From positions 124,001 through 188,000 of the forward strand of contig NZ_JARPUS010000007.1 of NCBI RefSeq assembly GCF_029537485.1: DNA of 64,000 bases, written 5' to 3'. The notes beneath the pieces were generated by a model. That model ran no database searches. It had not been told where the DNA came from and saw only the letters and a list, made by a program, of their open reading frames with translations. Origin of the DNA: Pseudomonas sp. GOM6. GTDB taxonomy: Bacteria > Pseudomonadota > Gammaproteobacteria > Pseudomonadales > Pseudomonadaceae. The number at the start of each line of letters is the position of its first letter. The stretch's first letter is position 1. Of the stretch, positions 26,963 to 37,445 are shown in pieces. Position numbers and translations under genes: made by a program.

Positions 26963-29900
26963 TTAGCGTGCCTCGCTTTCCTTGACTCTGAACCAGGCCG
27001 CATACAGTGCCGGCAGGAACAGCAGGGTCAGCGCCGTGGCCACCACCAGCCCACCCATGATGGCCACCGCCATCGGCCCGAAGAACACGCTGCGCGACAT
27101 CGGAATCATCGCCAGCACCGCCGCCAGCGCGGTCAGCACGATGGGACGGAAGCGCCGCACGGTGGCCTCGATAATGGCGTGCCAGCGATCCATACCGGCT
27201 GCGATGTCCTGCTCGATCTGGTCAACCAGAATCACCGAGTTGCGCATGATCATGCCGCTCAGGGCAATGGTGCCGAGCATGGCGACGAAGCCGAACGGCT
27301 GCTGGAAGATCAACAGGAACAGGGTCACGCCGATCAGCCCCAGCGGCGCGGTGAGGAACACCATGGCCGAACGCGACATACTCTTCAGCTGCAGCATCAG
27401 CAAACTGAGCACCACCAGAATGAACAGTGGTACGCCGGCATTCACCGACTTCTGACCTCGCGAAGAGTCCTCCACCGTGCCGCCCACTTCCAGCAGATAG
27501 CCACTGGGCAGCGCCGCGCGAATCGGCTCCAGGGTCGGCAGGATCTGCTTGACCAGACTGGCAGGCTGCTCGCCACCGTAGATATCGCCGTACACAGTGA
27601 CGGTTGGCAAGCGGTCGCGATGCCAGATCACACCTTCCTCGAAACCGTATTCCAGGGTCGCCACCTGCGACAGCGGCACACTCTTGCCACTGCTGGTGGG
27701 TACCGCCAGGCTCGGCAGCAATTCCAGGGCCTGACGCTCGCGCACGGTGCCGCGCAGGAGAATCTCGATCAGCTCGTTGTCCTCGCGGAACTGGCTGACG
27801 CTGGAGCCGGTCAGCGAGCTCTGCAGGAACCGCGACAGGTCGGCGCTGCTCACGCCCAGGGCGCGGGCGCGCTCCTGGTCGATGTTCAGGTAGACCACCT
27901 TGCTCGGCTCTTCCCAGTTCAGGTGCACGTTGGTGACATGCGGGTTCTCACGCACCTTGGCCGCCACCTGGCGGGCGTAGTCACGCACTTCGCTGATGTG
28001 CTCGCCGCTGATGCGGAACTGGATCGGGAAGCCCACGGGCGGGCCGTTCTCCAGGCGCGACACACGGGTACGGGCGTGGGGGAAGTCCTCATCCATCACC
28101 TGGATCAGCCACTTGCGGACCTCTTCGCGCTCCTTGATCGACTTGGTCAGGATGACGAACTGGGAGAAGCGCGTGGCCGCCAACTGCTGGTCCAGCGGCA
28201 GGTAGAAACGCGGCGAGCCGCTACCGACATAGGCCACGTAGTTGTCGATACCCGGATGATCCTTGAGCTTGGCTTCCAGACGCTTGACCTGCTCCTCGGT
28301 GGCCTTGAGCGACGAGCCTTCGGTGAGCTTGATGTCGACCATCAACTCCAGCCGCCCGGAAGCCGGGAAGAACTGTTGCGGCACGAAGCGGAACAGCACC
28401 AGCGAGACGATGAACAGGCCGACCGTCACCAGAATTACCGTCTTGCGCCGACGTACGCACCACTCCACGACTTCGCGCACGGTCTGATAGAAGGTCGTGG
28501 AATACGGGTCATGCCCCTCGGCGCTACCGCCGTGCTTCTTGGCGTGCAGCTTGGCCAGGTCCGGCAACAGGCGATCACCGAGGTAGGGCACGAAGACCAC
28601 GGCCGCAATCCAGGACACCAGCAAGGCGATGGTCACCACCTGGAAGATCGAGCGGGTGTACTCACCGGTGCCGGACTGCGCGGTGGCAATCGGCAGGAAG
28701 CCGGCGGCGGTGATCAGGGTACCGGTGAGCATGGGGAACGCCGTGCTGCTCCAGGCGTAGCTGGCCGCACGGAAGCGGTCGTAGCCCTGCTCCATCTTGA
28801 TCGCCATCATCTCCACGGCGATGATCGCATCGTCCACCAGCAGTCCCAGCGCCAGCACCAAGGCACCGAGGGAAATCTTGTGCAGACCGATGCCGAAGTA
28901 GTGCATCAGGGCGAACGTCATCGCCAACACCAGCGGAATGGACAGCGCCACCACCAGGCCGGTACGCAGGCCGAGGGAGAAGAAGCTGACCAGCAGCACG
29001 ATCACCAGCGCCTCGACCAACACCCGGACGAACTCGCCCACGCCGGCCTTCACCGCCGCCGGCTGATCCGACACTTTACGCAGCTCCATGCCCACCGGCA
29101 GGTCGTTCTGCATACGAGCGAATTCTTGCTCCAGCGCCTCGCCCAGCTGCAGGATGTCCCCCCCCGCCTTCATCGACACAGCCAGACCGATGGCATCCTC
29201 GCCCATAAAACGCATGCGCGGCGCGGGCGGGTCGTTGAAGCCACGATACACCTCGGCTACGTCGCCGATACGGATGGTGCGGTCACCGATACGGATGGGA
29301 AAATCGCGAATCTGCTCCACCGTCTCGAAACGCCCGGAGACGCGCAGCTGCACGCGATCGGTCGGCGCCTCAAAGAAGCCGGAATAGCTGATCGCGTTCT
29401 GCTCATCCAGCGCCTGCTGTACCGCCGCCAAGGGCAATCCAAGGGTGGCCAGCTTGACGTTGGACAGCTCGATCCAGATCTTCTCGTCCTGTAGGCCGAG
29501 CAGCTCGACCTTGCCTACGTCCTTGACCCGCTGCAACTGCAGCTGCAGGCGGTCGGCGTAGTCCTTCATCACCGCGTAATCGAAGCCCTTGCCGGTCAAC
29601 GCGTAGATGTTGCCGTAGGTGGTGCCAAACTCGTCGTTGAAGAAGGGGCCGCGAATGCCTGGCGGCAGCGTGTGGCGAATGTCGCCGACCTTCTTGCGGA
29701 TCTGGTACCAGAGCTCGGGGATATTCTTCGACACGATATCGTCGCGCGCGATGAAGGTAACCACCGACTCGCCAGGCCGTGAATAGGACATGACGAACTG
29801 GTAGTCGCCGGTCTCCATCACCTTCTTCTCGATGCGCTCGCTGATCTGCCGGGAGACTTCCTCGGCAGTGGCACCCGGCCAGTCGGTGCGCACCACCATG

Positions 29901-30037
29901 GCCTTGAAGGTGAAGGGCGGGTCCTCGCTCTGACCCAGCTTGGTGTAGGACAGCGCACCGATCACCGCCAGTACGATCATCAGGTAACGGACGATACTGC
30001 GATTGCGCAACGCCCATTCGGACAGGTTGAAGGACAT
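26963..30037 (-). CDS. mexK: RND efflux permease MexK
   Basis: The 1024-residue pump has the N-terminal helix LRNRSIVRYLMIVLAVIGALSYTKLGQSEDPPFTFKAMVV, characteristic of the MexK/TriC group, twelve predicted TM helices and the TM4 relay ALGLLVDDAIIAVEMM. In P. aeruginosa, MexJK pumps triclosan with OpmH and erythromycin or tetracycline with OprM. As there, no channel gene is present. The start codon lies 3 bp after the mexJ stop, and the ribosome binding site AAGGAG includes the mexJ end. Name and function rest on length and on the mexK-mexJ-mexL-rsmJ order. Confidence 0.9.
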   Translation of the reverse strand: MSFNLSEWALRNRSIVRYLMIVLAVIGALSYTKLGQSEDPPFTFKAMVVRTDWPGATAEEVSRQISERIEKKVMETGDYQFVMSYSRPGESVVTFIARDDIVSKNIPELWYQIRKKVGDIRHTLPPGIRGPFFNDEFGTTYGNIYALTGKGFDYAVMKDYADRLQLQLQRVKDVGKVELLGLQDEKIWIELSNVKLATLGLPLAAVQQALDEQNAISYSGFFEAPTDRVQLRVSGRFETVEQIRDFPIRIGDRTIRIGDVAEVYRGFNDPPAPRMRFMGEDAIGLAVSMKAGGDILQLGEALEQEFARMQNDLPVGMELRKVSDQPAAVKAGVGEFVRVLVEALVIVLLVSFFSLGLRTGLVVALSIPLVLAMTFALMHYFGIGLHKISLGALVLALGLLVDDAIIAVEMMAIKMEQGYDRFRAASYAWSSTAFPMLTGTLITAAGFLPIATAQSGTGEYTRSIFQVVTIALLVSWIAAVVFVPYLGDRLLPDLAKLHAKKHGGSAEGHDPYSTTFYQTVREVVEWCVRRRKTVILVTVGLFIVSLVLFRFVPQQFFPASGRLELMVDIKLTEGSSLKATEEQVKRLEAKLKDHPGIDNYVAYVGSGSPRFYLPLDQQLAATRFSQFVILTKSIKEREEVRKWLIQVMDEDFPHARTRVSRLENGPPVGFPIQFRISGEHISEVRDYARQVAAKVRENPHVTNVHLNWEEPSKVVYLNIDQERARALGVSSADLSRFLQSSLTGSSVSQFREDNELIEILLRGTVRERQALELLPSLAVPTSSGKSVPLSQVATLEYGFEEGVIWHRDRLPTVTVYGDIYGGEQPASLVKQILPTLEPIRAALPSGYLLEVGGTVEDSSRGQKSVNAGVPLFILVVLSLLMLQLKSMSRSAMVFLTAPLGLIGVTLFLLIFQQPFGFVAMLGTIALSGMIMRNSVILVDQIEQDIAAGMDRWHAIIEATVRRFRPIVLTALAAVLAMIPMSRSVFFGPMAVAIMGGLVVATALTLLFLPALYAAWFRVKESEAR

Positions 30038-30040
30038 GGC

Positions 30041-31144
30041 TTACTCCTTGCCCGCCAGCGCAACCATGCGGTTGTCGCGATCCACCGGGCGCACCTTTTG
30101 CCCGTCGAGCAGCACCTGCACGCCGGCAGCAACCACCCAGTCGCTTTCCTTCAGGCCCTCGAGGATCGACACCCGCTCCTGACCGTAGGCACCGACGCGT
30201 ACCGGCGTGCGCACCACCGTAGAAGTCTTGGGATCGATGACCCAGACGTAAGGACTGCCCTTCTCCGCAGTCAGCGCCGACATCGGCACCGACAGCGGCA
30301 CCTCGCCCTGGGAGCGAATCGACACACGAGCGCTCTGCCCGACATCGGCCTTGACCTTGGCATCGCTGAAGGTCACCCGTGCGGCGAAGGTACGCGACTG
30401 CGCATCGGCGGCCTGGGACAGTTCGCGAATAGTGCCGGGGTATTGTTTATCCGGTTGCGACCACAGCTCGATGCTGACCTCCTGGCCAATGCGGAATCGT
30501 TCCAGCGCCTGCTCCGGCAGGTTGATCAGCACCTCGCGCTCGCCATCGGCGGCCAGGGTGAACACGGTCTGCCCCGCCGCAACAACCTGGCCCACTTCGC
30601 CCAGGCGCCGTGCAATCAGACCGTCCTGCGAGGCCCGCAATACGGCATAGCCGGCCTGATTGTTGGCCACATCGAACTCGGCACGAATCTGCCGTACCCG
30701 CGCTTCGCCGGCGCGGTACTGGTTTTCCACGTTATCGAACTGCGACTGGCTGATCAGCTCGCGCTCACGCAGCGCCTTGTAGCGATCGCGCTCGGCGCGC
30801 ACCAGCTTGAGGTTGGCCTCGGCGGCATGTACCTGGGCGCGCGCGGCCTCCAGTTGCAGCTTCACGTCTTCGGCATCCAGCTCGGCCAGAGGCTGATCCT
30901 TGCGTACCCGATCACCGGCATCCACCAAGCGCTTACTGATCTTGCCGCCGATACGGAAAGCCAGCTCCGGCTCGTAGCGGGCCCGTACTTCACCGGGGTA
31001 GGTGTCCACTGCATCAGCCGCCGGCTGCGGCTGCACCACCATGGCCGGGCGCGGCGGCGCCTCGACGGTTTCACCATTGCCGCACGCGGCGAGCAGGGAG
31101 ATCAGGGATAACGACGCAGCAAGGGACAAGGCACGGCGGGACAT
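30041..31144 (-). CDS. mexJ: RND periplasmic adaptor lipoprotein MexJ
   Basis: The 367-residue adaptor has a lipoprotein signal with lipobox LLAAC (Cys21). Two lipoyl halves surround a helical hairpin (about 85-170: QLEAARAQVHAAEANLKLVRAERDRYKAL), followed by a beta-barrel domain. The length equals that of P. aeruginosa MexJ. It is the first gene of the mexJK operon and should link the MexK permease to an outer-membrane channel. The start has a GAAAGG ribosome binding site. Confidence 0.9.
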   Translation of the reverse strand: MSRRALSLAASLSLISLLAACGNGETVEAPPRPAMVVQPQPAADAVDTYPGEVRARYEPELAFRIGGKISKRLVDAGDRVRKDQPLAELDAEDVKLQLEAARAQVHAAEANLKLVRAERDRYKALRERELISQSQFDNVENQYRAGEARVRQIRAEFDVANNQAGYAVLRASQDGLIARRLGEVGQVVAAGQTVFTLAADGEREVLINLPEQALERFRIGQEVSIELWSQPDKQYPGTIRELSQAADAQSRTFAARVTFSDAKVKADVGQSARVSIRSQGEVPLSVPMSALTAEKGSPYVWVIDPKTSTVVRTPVRVGAYGQERVSILEGLKESDWVVAAGVQVLLDGQKVRPVDRDNRMVALAGKE

Positions 31145-31172
31145 GACGGATGACCTTTCGCAAAAGGAGCTT

Positions 31173-31227
31173 GGAATACTTATACTGCCCGGTATAGTAA
31201 AAATAGCAAACTCATCGGTCCAGTATT
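31173..31227. promoter_or_regulatory. mexL-mexJ divergent promoter and operator region
   Basis: A palindrome TATACTGCCCGGTATA (31181-31196, 12 of 16 positions symmetric) overlaps a minus-strand -10-like TATAAG. AGTATT motifs point inwards on either side: GGAATACT at 31173-31180 (AGTATT on minus) and AGTATT at 31222-31227 (plus). MexL of P. aeruginosa is known to bind the mexL-mexJ gap at repeated GTATTT-like palindromes, so this is the likely MexL target. Confidence 0.55.
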
Positions 31228-31237
31228 AAAGGTGCGA

Positions 31238-31876
31238 ATGTCCGACAAACTGTTACAGCCAACCAGTGGCCCCGGACGGCCCAAGGACCCCGCCAAACGC
31301 CTGGCCATTCTCGAAGCAGCCAAGCGTTTGTTCATGCAGAAGGGGTACGAAGGCAGCAGCATGGACGCCATCGCCGCCGAAGCCGGCGTCTCCAAGCTCA
31401 CGGTGTACAGCCACTTCACCGACAAGGAGACCCTGTTCGCCTGCGCGGTGGAGTCCAAGTGCGAGGAGCAGCTACCGCCGTTGTATTTCGAACTGAAGGC
31501 GGAGGCCAGCATCGAAACGGCACTACTGGCCATCGGGCGCGGCTTCAATGGACTGGTCAACAGCGAAGAATCCCTGGCCATGCATCGCCTGATGGTTGCC
31601 CAGGGAACACAGAACCCACAGCTGGCCCGCCTGTTCTACAACGCCGGGCCGCAGCGCGTGATACAGGCCATGCAGCATCTGCTGGAACAGGCCAATGCAC
31701 GGGGCCTGCTGAAGATTGGAAGCCCGGCAAGCGCCGCCGAGCACTTCTTTTGCCTGATCAAGGGCGGTGGCAACTTCCGCCTGCTGATGGGCATTAGCGA
31801 GCCCCTGGATGCCACCGCCGCAGAGGCCCATGTTCGGGAAGTCGTCGAGCTGTTCGTGCGCGCTTATCAGCCCTGA
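31238..31876 (+). CDS. mexL: TetR-family repressor MexL
   Basis: The 212-residue protein has a TetR helix-turn-helix at about 35-60 ([29 protein letters not shown]) and a C-terminal AefR-like ligand domain. I chose ATG at 31238, behind AAAGG, over an upstream GTG; it gives the same length as P. aeruginosa MexL. It is divergent from mexJK and presumably represses both that operon and itself. Its end overlaps the end of the convergent rsmJ by 10 bp. Confidence 0.9.
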   Translation: MSDKLLQPTSGPGRPKDPAKRLAILEAAKRLFMQKGYEGSSMDAIAAEAGVSKLTVYSHFTDKETLFACAVESKCEEQLPPLYFELKAEASIETALLAIGRGFNGLVNSEESLAMHRLMVAQGTQNPQLARLFYNAGPQRVIQAMQHLLEQANARGLLKIGSPASAAEHFFCLIKGGGNFRLLMGISEPLDATAAEAHVREVVELFVRAYQP

Positions 31877-32652
31877 GGTTTCAGCGCCTTCTTCGGATAG
31901 ATGTCGTAGCGGCTGGACTTGCCCTCCAACGCATAGCTCGGCTTGGCGCCTTCGATGATCGGCGCCTTGCGCGGGCGCTTGACCACCACCCGGTGGGTCG
32001 CCAAGGCCAGCGCTGCCTGAAGCAGGGCCGGAGCATCCATGTCATCGCCCACCAGCGGGCGGAACAGGCGCATTTCCTTCTTCACCAGCGCACTCTTGTC
32101 GCGGTGCGGGAACATCGGATCCAGGTAGATCACCTGAGGCGCCTCGCCCTGCCACTGCTGCATCAGCTCGATGGCATTGCCGGTCAGCAGACGCATCTGC
32201 GCAGTGATCGGGCCGACCTCACTGTCGCGCGCGGCACGGGCAAGCCCGTCTTCCAGCAACGCGGCGATGATTGGCTGACGCTCGATCAGAGTCATCTCGC
32301 AGCCCAGCGTCGCCAGCACGAAAGCGTCACGACCCAGCCCCGCCGTGGCGTCCAGCACCTGAGGGCGAACCCCGGACTGCACGCCGACCGCCTTGGCGAT
32401 CATCTGCCCGCTGCCGCCGCCGTAGAGCCGACGGTGCGCCACCGCACCCTCGACGAAATCCACCCGCACCGGCCCCGGTGCCTGCGGCCCCAGTTCGGCG
32501 AGCTGTAGCCCCTCGTCACCCAATTGCAAGGCGAACTCAGCCTCCCCCTGCAATGGCAGGCCCAGGCGCACGGCCCAGGCGGCGGCCGCGTCAGCGCAGC
32601 CGGGCTGCAGGGCCTCGACACGAATTCTGGTTATAGGCCGCTCATCACTCAT
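31867..32652 (-). CDS. rsmJ: 16S rRNA m2G1516 methyltransferase RsmJ
   Basis: The 261-residue SAM-dependent enzyme methylates G1516 of 16S rRNA (E. coli numbering). Motif I reads [19 protein letters not shown], the acidic motif II is MTLIERQP and the catalytic-type motif is [21 protein letters not shown]. All are typical of the RsmJ (YhiQ) family, and the length fits. The ribosome binding site is weak. It is convergent with mexL, as in P. aeruginosa. Confidence 0.93.
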   Translation of the reverse strand: MSDERPITRIRVEALQPGCADAAAAWAVRLGLPLQGEAEFALQLGDEGLQLAELGPQAPGPVRVDFVEGAVAHRRLYGGGSGQMIAKAVGVQSGVRPQVLDATAGLGRDAFVLATLGCEMTLIERQPIIAALLEDGLARAARDSEVGPITAQMRLLTGNAIELMQQWQGEAPQVIYLDPMFPHRDKSALVKKEMRLFRPLVGDDMDAPALLQAALALATHRVVVKRPRKAPIIEGAKPSYALEGKSSRYDIYPKKALKPQG

Positions 32653-32758
32653 CAGAAAATATGCTCAAAAAACGCTCAATCGAAACGGCACATGGCCGAT
32701 AGCAGGGTGATGCCTATTCTGCCAGACGTGGCCCGTGCCGGCCGCACCGAGTTCCAGC

Positions 32759-33526
32759 ATGATCGACGCCCTCTCCGCCCCCCGCCCCACGACCCTGGAC
32801 CAGCAACTTGACGCTGGGTTGCGCGACTCCCTCGACTACCAGATTCTGCGCCGCACGCTGATGCCCAAGGGCGAGGTGCCACCTTCCGAGCAGGCCGCCG
32901 GCAAGATCGAAGAGGCCAGCCAACCGGCGCCGACCGCCGCCACGGTGGTCGATAGCGGCGCCCAGCTCGCCAGCTTCCAGCAGGTTTTGCAACAGCGCGA
33001 ACTGCAGCTGAACGTCACCGCCAATCCTCCGCCGCAGAAGACCGACCCACTGGTGCTGGACCTGGCCGGCAATGGCTTCACGACGCGCGGCCTGAATGAT
33101 GCAGTGCGCTTCGACCTTGACGCCGACGGCCGCAGCGACCAGATCAGCGCCCCCAGCGGCGACGATGCCCTGCTGGCGCTGGACCGCAACGGCAATGGCC
33201 GCATCGACGACGGCCGCGAGCTGTTCGGCGACCAGAACGGTGCCGCCAATGGTTTCGCCGAGCTGGCCAAGTACGATGACAACCGCGATGGCCGCATTGA
33301 TGCTGCAGATGCCGTATTCGAACGCCTACGCCTGCTGCGCTTCGACGCCGAGGGCCGCCAGCAGACCCAAAGCCTGAGCCAGGCCGGCGTCGCCGCCATC
33401 GAACTGCAGGCCAGCGACGTCAAGCTGGCTCTAGGCGCCTACGATGAGATCGCCCAGCTCGGCCGCTTCGAGTTCACCGACGGTCGCAACGGCCAGGCCG
33501 CCGACCTGCTGCTGGCACGGCGTTAG
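32759..33526 (+). CDS. EF-hand type calcium-binding protein
   Basis: The 255-residue protein has three Ca-binding loops: DLDADGRSDQ, DRNGNGRIDDGRELFGD and DDNRDGRIDAAD, between about residues 115 and 195. The first 95 residues are low-complexity and helical, with no signal peptide. The stretch DPLVLDLAGNGFTTRGLNDAVRFDLDADG is the form seen in large secreted RTX/VCBS-like proteins. Here it stands alone, so this may be an independent calcium sensor or exported by a non-Sec route. I chose ATG at 32759; upstream codons are not protein-like. Confidence 0.82.
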   Translation: MIDALSAPRPTTLDQQLDAGLRDSLDYQILRRTLMPKGEVPPSEQAAGKIEEASQPAPTAATVVDSGAQLASFQQVLQQRELQLNVTANPPPQKTDPLVLDLAGNGFTTRGLNDAVRFDLDADGRSDQISAPSGDDALLALDRNGNGRIDDGRELFGDQNGAANGFAELAKYDDNRDGRIDAADAVFERLRLLRFDAEGRQQTQSLSQAGVAAIELQASDVKLALGAYDEIAQLGRFEFTDGRNGQAADLLLARR

Positions 33527-33598
33527 CAGCACATACGCAACAGCACCCCAGTCCAGCGAATGTTGATCAGCAGCCCCAAGGTCCGCTATTGCATCCGC

Positions 33599-34423
33599 TC
33601 AACGGAGCAGCTCGTTGATCTCGTCAAAGGGCATCGCCTCACCCATGGCGATCAGGCTGCCACGTGCCAGCTCTCCGGCGGCGATGAAGAACTCGCCGTA
33701 GGCAACCCGCGCCAGGTTGGAGCCGACGCTGACCCTTTTCACCCCCAGCTCGATCAGCTCGGCCATGGACAGGTGCAGGCTCGGCGAGCCGACCAGCACA
33801 TTGACCGGCCTGGGCGCTACGGCGCTGACCACTGCACGAATCTGCTCACGCGTGGTCAGGCCCGGTGCATAGAGCACATCGGCCCCCGCTTCGGCATAAG
33901 CCACCAGTCGACGGATGGTATCGTCAAGGTCCGCACGGCCGTTCAGGAAGTTCTCGGCACGGGCGGTCAGGGTGAAGGGAACGTCCAGCGCCCGAACAGC
34001 CCCGGCCGCAGCACGAATGCGCGCAACGGCCAGGTCGAGCGGGTAGATCGGGGCCGCGGCGCGCCCACTGGCATCTTCGATGGAGCCGCCGACCAGGCCT
34101 ATCTCGGCAGCGAGGCGAATGGTTTCAGCACAGGCCTCGGGGCTGTCGCCGTAGCCATTTTCCAGATCAGCAGTCACCGGTAGCGGCGTCGCCGCGACGA
34201 TGGCACGGGCGTTGGCCAGCGCCTCATCACGGCTGACCGCGCCTTCGGCATCGCACCGCCCCAGGGCAAACGCCAGGCCCGCACTGGTCGTGGCCAGCGC
34301 CTGGAAGCCCAGGTGAGCGAGCATCTTGGCCGAGCCTGCATCCCAGGGGTTGGGCAGAATCAGCAGACCCTCACCCTGGTGCAACCGCTGGAAGGCCTCA
34401 CCACGCTCTCGTTGCGCACTCAT
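33599..34423 (-). CDS. isocitrate lyase / PEP mutase superfamily enzyme
   Basis: The 274-residue protein is a TIM barrel of the phosphoenolpyruvate mutase family: LPNPWDAGSAKMLAHLGFQALATTSAGLAFALG near the start, metal-binding TADLENGYGD, GGSIEDASG, and LTARAENFLNG. Family members cleave or isomerise C-C or C-P bonds of 2-methylisocitrate, oxaloacetate or phosphonate-type substrates. The substrate is unknown here. I chose ATG at 34423 because AAGGAG lies 7 nt before it. Confidence 0.87.
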   Translation of the reverse strand: MSAQRERGEAFQRLHQGEGLLILPNPWDAGSAKMLAHLGFQALATTSAGLAFALGRCDAEGAVSRDEALANARAIVAATPLPVTADLENGYGDSPEACAETIRLAAEIGLVGGSIEDASGRAAAPIYPLDLAVARIRAAAGAVRALDVPFTLTARAENFLNGRADLDDTIRRLVAYAEAGADVLYAPGLTTREQIRAVVSAVAPRPVNVLVGSPSLHLSMAELIELGVKRVSVGSNLARVAYGEFFIAAGELARGSLIAMGEAMPFDEINELLR

Positions 34424-34488
34424 ATCGATGCTCCTTGCCCGGATGGATAAAGCAACCCTAGCCGCATTCATGCGATTGAGCCTTGCTT

Positions 34489-35343
34489 TCAGAGCAGACC
34501 GAGCTGTTCGACCTCAGGCTCAACCTGCGCCAGCGCCGGCAAGCCAGGTAGGCGCAGCATCAGCGCATGGTGAAAACGCTGCGCCTGAGCGGCGGCCAGG
34601 TGGTTGTCCGGCGTGTGCAGGAACACGTAGGGGCATAGCCCCTGCTCGATCCAGGCGGCCACCTTGTCCAGCCAGGGTTCGAGGAAGGCCTGGTTGGCAT
34701 CCAAATCCGGCCCGCCGATGAAGCGCAGCTGCGGGCTGGCGCTGAAAGCGGTCGGCCGCACCGGCAAACGCGGCTTCTTGGCCTGGGCATGCAGCACCGC
34801 CGCATCACGCGAAGTGCAGGCAAACAGCGCCCGTGAGTCCAGGCAGATGCGCTCCACCGCGCGCGCCTGCAGCTCGCGGTTGAGCAGGCGTTCCTCTTCG
34901 TCCTTGGCGAAGAAGGCCGGGTGGCGCAGCTCCACGGCGACAGTGCGCCCAGAGAGTTCGTCCAGCCAGGTCAACAGCTCAACCAAACGATCCGGCCCGA
35001 AACTGGCCGGCAGCTGCAGCCACAGCGGCGCGACGCGTTCGCCCAACGGCGCCAGCAGTTGGAGGAAGTCGACAGTGGCATCCAGGTGATCACGCAAATC
35101 GCCACCGTGGCTGATGTCACGTGGCAGCTTGGCGCAAAAGCGGAAATGCATCGGCATCTGCTCGGCCCAGCGCTGCACGGTCTGCAGCGACGGACGGGCA
35201 TAGAAGGTGGTATTACCCTCGACCGCGTTGAAGGTGGCGGCGTAGTGCGCCAAGGTTTGCCCTGGGCGCAGGTCGGCCGGGTAGAAGGAGCCGCGCCAGG
35301 CAGGCTCGTTCCAGGACGGGCAGCCGAGGAAATACGGCAGCAT
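34489..35343 (-). CDS. DUF72 (YecE-like) protein
   Basis: The 284-residue protein is a DUF72 family TIM-barrel-like protein: YFLGCPSWNEPAWRGSFYP at the start, FNAVEGNTTFYARPS, FCAKLPRDISH, and VFLHTPDNHLAAAQAQRFHHALM near the end. Its function is unknown; the family is widespread and cytosolic. Its ATG overlaps the stop of the upstream gene by one base (TGATG), so the two are translationally coupled. Confidence 0.88.
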   Translation of the reverse strand: MLPYFLGCPSWNEPAWRGSFYPADLRPGQTLAHYAATFNAVEGNTTFYARPSLQTVQRWAEQMPMHFRFCAKLPRDISHGGDLRDHLDATVDFLQLLAPLGERVAPLWLQLPASFGPDRLVELLTWLDELSGRTVAVELRHPAFFAKDEEERLLNRELQARAVERICLDSRALFACTSRDAAVLHAQAKKPRLPVRPTAFSASPQLRFIGGPDLDANQAFLEPWLDKVAAWIEQGLCPYVFLHTPDNHLAAAQAQRFHHALMLRLPGLPALAQVEPEVEQLGLL

Positions 35344-35687
35344 CAGGCGTAGAGATCGAGCCCGAGAATTTCGCTGGCGTCGCGATCGGAGGTATAGCTG
35401 GCAGTGTTGCCATAGGCAGCCAGGGCCTGATTGGCGCGGGCGCTGAGGTTGCGCGGCTGTTCGTAGGCATCCTGGTTGCGGGCCGGCAGATTTTCACTGG
35501 AGGAGGTGCCAGCCTGAACCCGGCGAGGTTGGGCGATCTGCTCAAATCCCTGGCTGGCCGATGCGGAGCTGGGTTGCTCGCGACGCTCCTCAACCTCGCG
35601 CTGGCTTTCACGCAAAGGCGTGACCGCACTGCCCGGTCGTGGGCTGCGATCCAGCGGATAGGAAAAGTTAAGACCGTCGATGCGCAT
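35343..35687 (-). CDS. conserved hypothetical protein, 114 aa
   Basis: The protein is hydrophilic, rich in Ser, Arg, Gln and Glu, and probably largely disordered, with no signal or TM segment. The N-terminus MRIDGLNFSYPLDRSPRPG and C-terminus SDRDASEILGLDLYA look like short conserved anchor motifs. The opening MRI-DGLNFSYP resembles flagellar or export-linked small proteins only superficially. It lies between tsaB and the DUF72 gene and is coupled to the latter by TGATG. I do not recognise a function. Confidence 0.7.
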   Translation of the reverse strand: MRIDGLNFSYPLDRSPRPGSAVTPLRESQREVEERREQPSSASASQGFEQIAQPRRVQAGTSSSENLPARNQDAYEQPRNLSARANQALAAYGNTASYTSDRDASEILGLDLYA

Positions 35688-35780
35688 CGCTTACTGCTCG
35701 GAACACGTGGGTGGCAATGTAGCGGCGGTGAATGCAAATGGCAATTTTACCCCCCCGGGCAACAGACCAAAGGTGTCGGC

Positions 35781-36461
35781 TCAAACCGGGTGCTTCGGTG
35801 TGGCGACGTTGTCACGCAGATAGACGGGCTGCGCCTGATCGGCAGGCACCGCCTCGCCACGCTGCCAGGCAAATCCGGCAAGGGCGAGCAGATCCTCGGC
35901 ATGCGGCAGCATGGCACCGTCGCAGGCAATGGGTTTCAGGGCAATACGAGAGCCGTAAGCACCCCAGCCTGTTCCAGCGGCAAACCAGTCGCCCTCGGCA
36001 TTGCGCGGCAACAGCGCCTGTTCCGGCGGCAACACCGCCTCGACGCCTTGCAGGCGCATCTCGCCCTGCTCGGCGGCATAACAGCCCCAGTAGACCTCAT
36101 CCATGCGCGCGTCGATGGCGGCTGCGACCTGCTGTGCACCGTGTTCACGCAAGGCGCGCTGGGCCAGCACGGCCAGATTGGACACCGGCAACACCGGCTT
36201 ATCCAGGGCGAAAGCCAGCCCCTGCACCACGCCGATGGCGATACGCACGCCGGTAAACGCGCCAGGACCTCGGCCAAAGGCAATGGCATCCACCGCCGAC
36301 AGCGCTACACCGGCTTCATCCAGAACCCGCTGCACCATCGGCAGCAGCAACTGGGCATGCAGACGCGGCGCCACCTCGTAGTGACTGAGCACCCGGCCTT
36401 CGTGCAACAGGGCAACGGAGCAGGCTTCGGTGGCGGTATCCAGGGCCAGCAGAGTGGTCAT
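35781..36461 (-). CDS. tsaB: tRNA t6A biosynthesis protein TsaB
   Basis: The 226-residue protein has an ASKHA fold: LLALDTATEACSVALL at the start, HAQLLLPMVQRVL, and the conserved GRGPGAFTGVRIAIGVVQGLA (about 63-83). TsaB binds TsaD and TsaE to make N6-threonylcarbamoyladenosine at position 37 of ANN-decoding tRNAs. It lacks the metal-binding His motif of TsaD, as expected. It lies downstream of adk on the same strand. Confidence 0.95.
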   Translation of the reverse strand: MTTLLALDTATEACSVALLHEGRVLSHYEVAPRLHAQLLLPMVQRVLDEAGVALSAVDAIAFGRGPGAFTGVRIAIGVVQGLAFALDKPVLPVSNLAVLAQRALREHGAQQVAAAIDARMDEVYWGCYAAEQGEMRLQGVEAVLPPEQALLPRNAEGDWFAAGTGWGAYGSRIALKPIACDGAMLPHAEDLLALAGFAWQRGEAVPADQAQPVYLRDNVATPKHPV

Positions 36462-36634
36462 CGGCGTATCCGGTCAGAAAAAGGCGGGCATTATAAACGC
36501 CAACGACCCGCAATAGCGGGCCGTTGAAGATCTGACTGATCGAGCGAGCTAGCACAAGGCTAGGCGGGAAACGATCGACGGGAGTAACAGCCTGAGGCTG
36601 GCCCGAAGGCCGTTTCCCAACGACGCATGGCCGA

Positions 36635-37348
<714 letters not shown>

Positions 37349-37445
37349 TCAGGGCTTCGGCGCTATCGAGCAGCCAAAAGGGTGATCACGATACACAGCA
37401 CCCCGGTACGGCACAAGCCACCGAAAGTCGGAGATCCGGGGCCCT

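Noticed and set aside
26825..29494. 889-codon open frame antisense to mexK
   Set aside because: Same reason; it also runs through the REPIN and terminator upstream, which are not coding.
36502..36525. Terminator candidate AACGACCCGC/GCGGGCCGTT between adk and tsaB
   Set aside because: The stem is plausible but no T-run follows on either strand; not listed as a feature.
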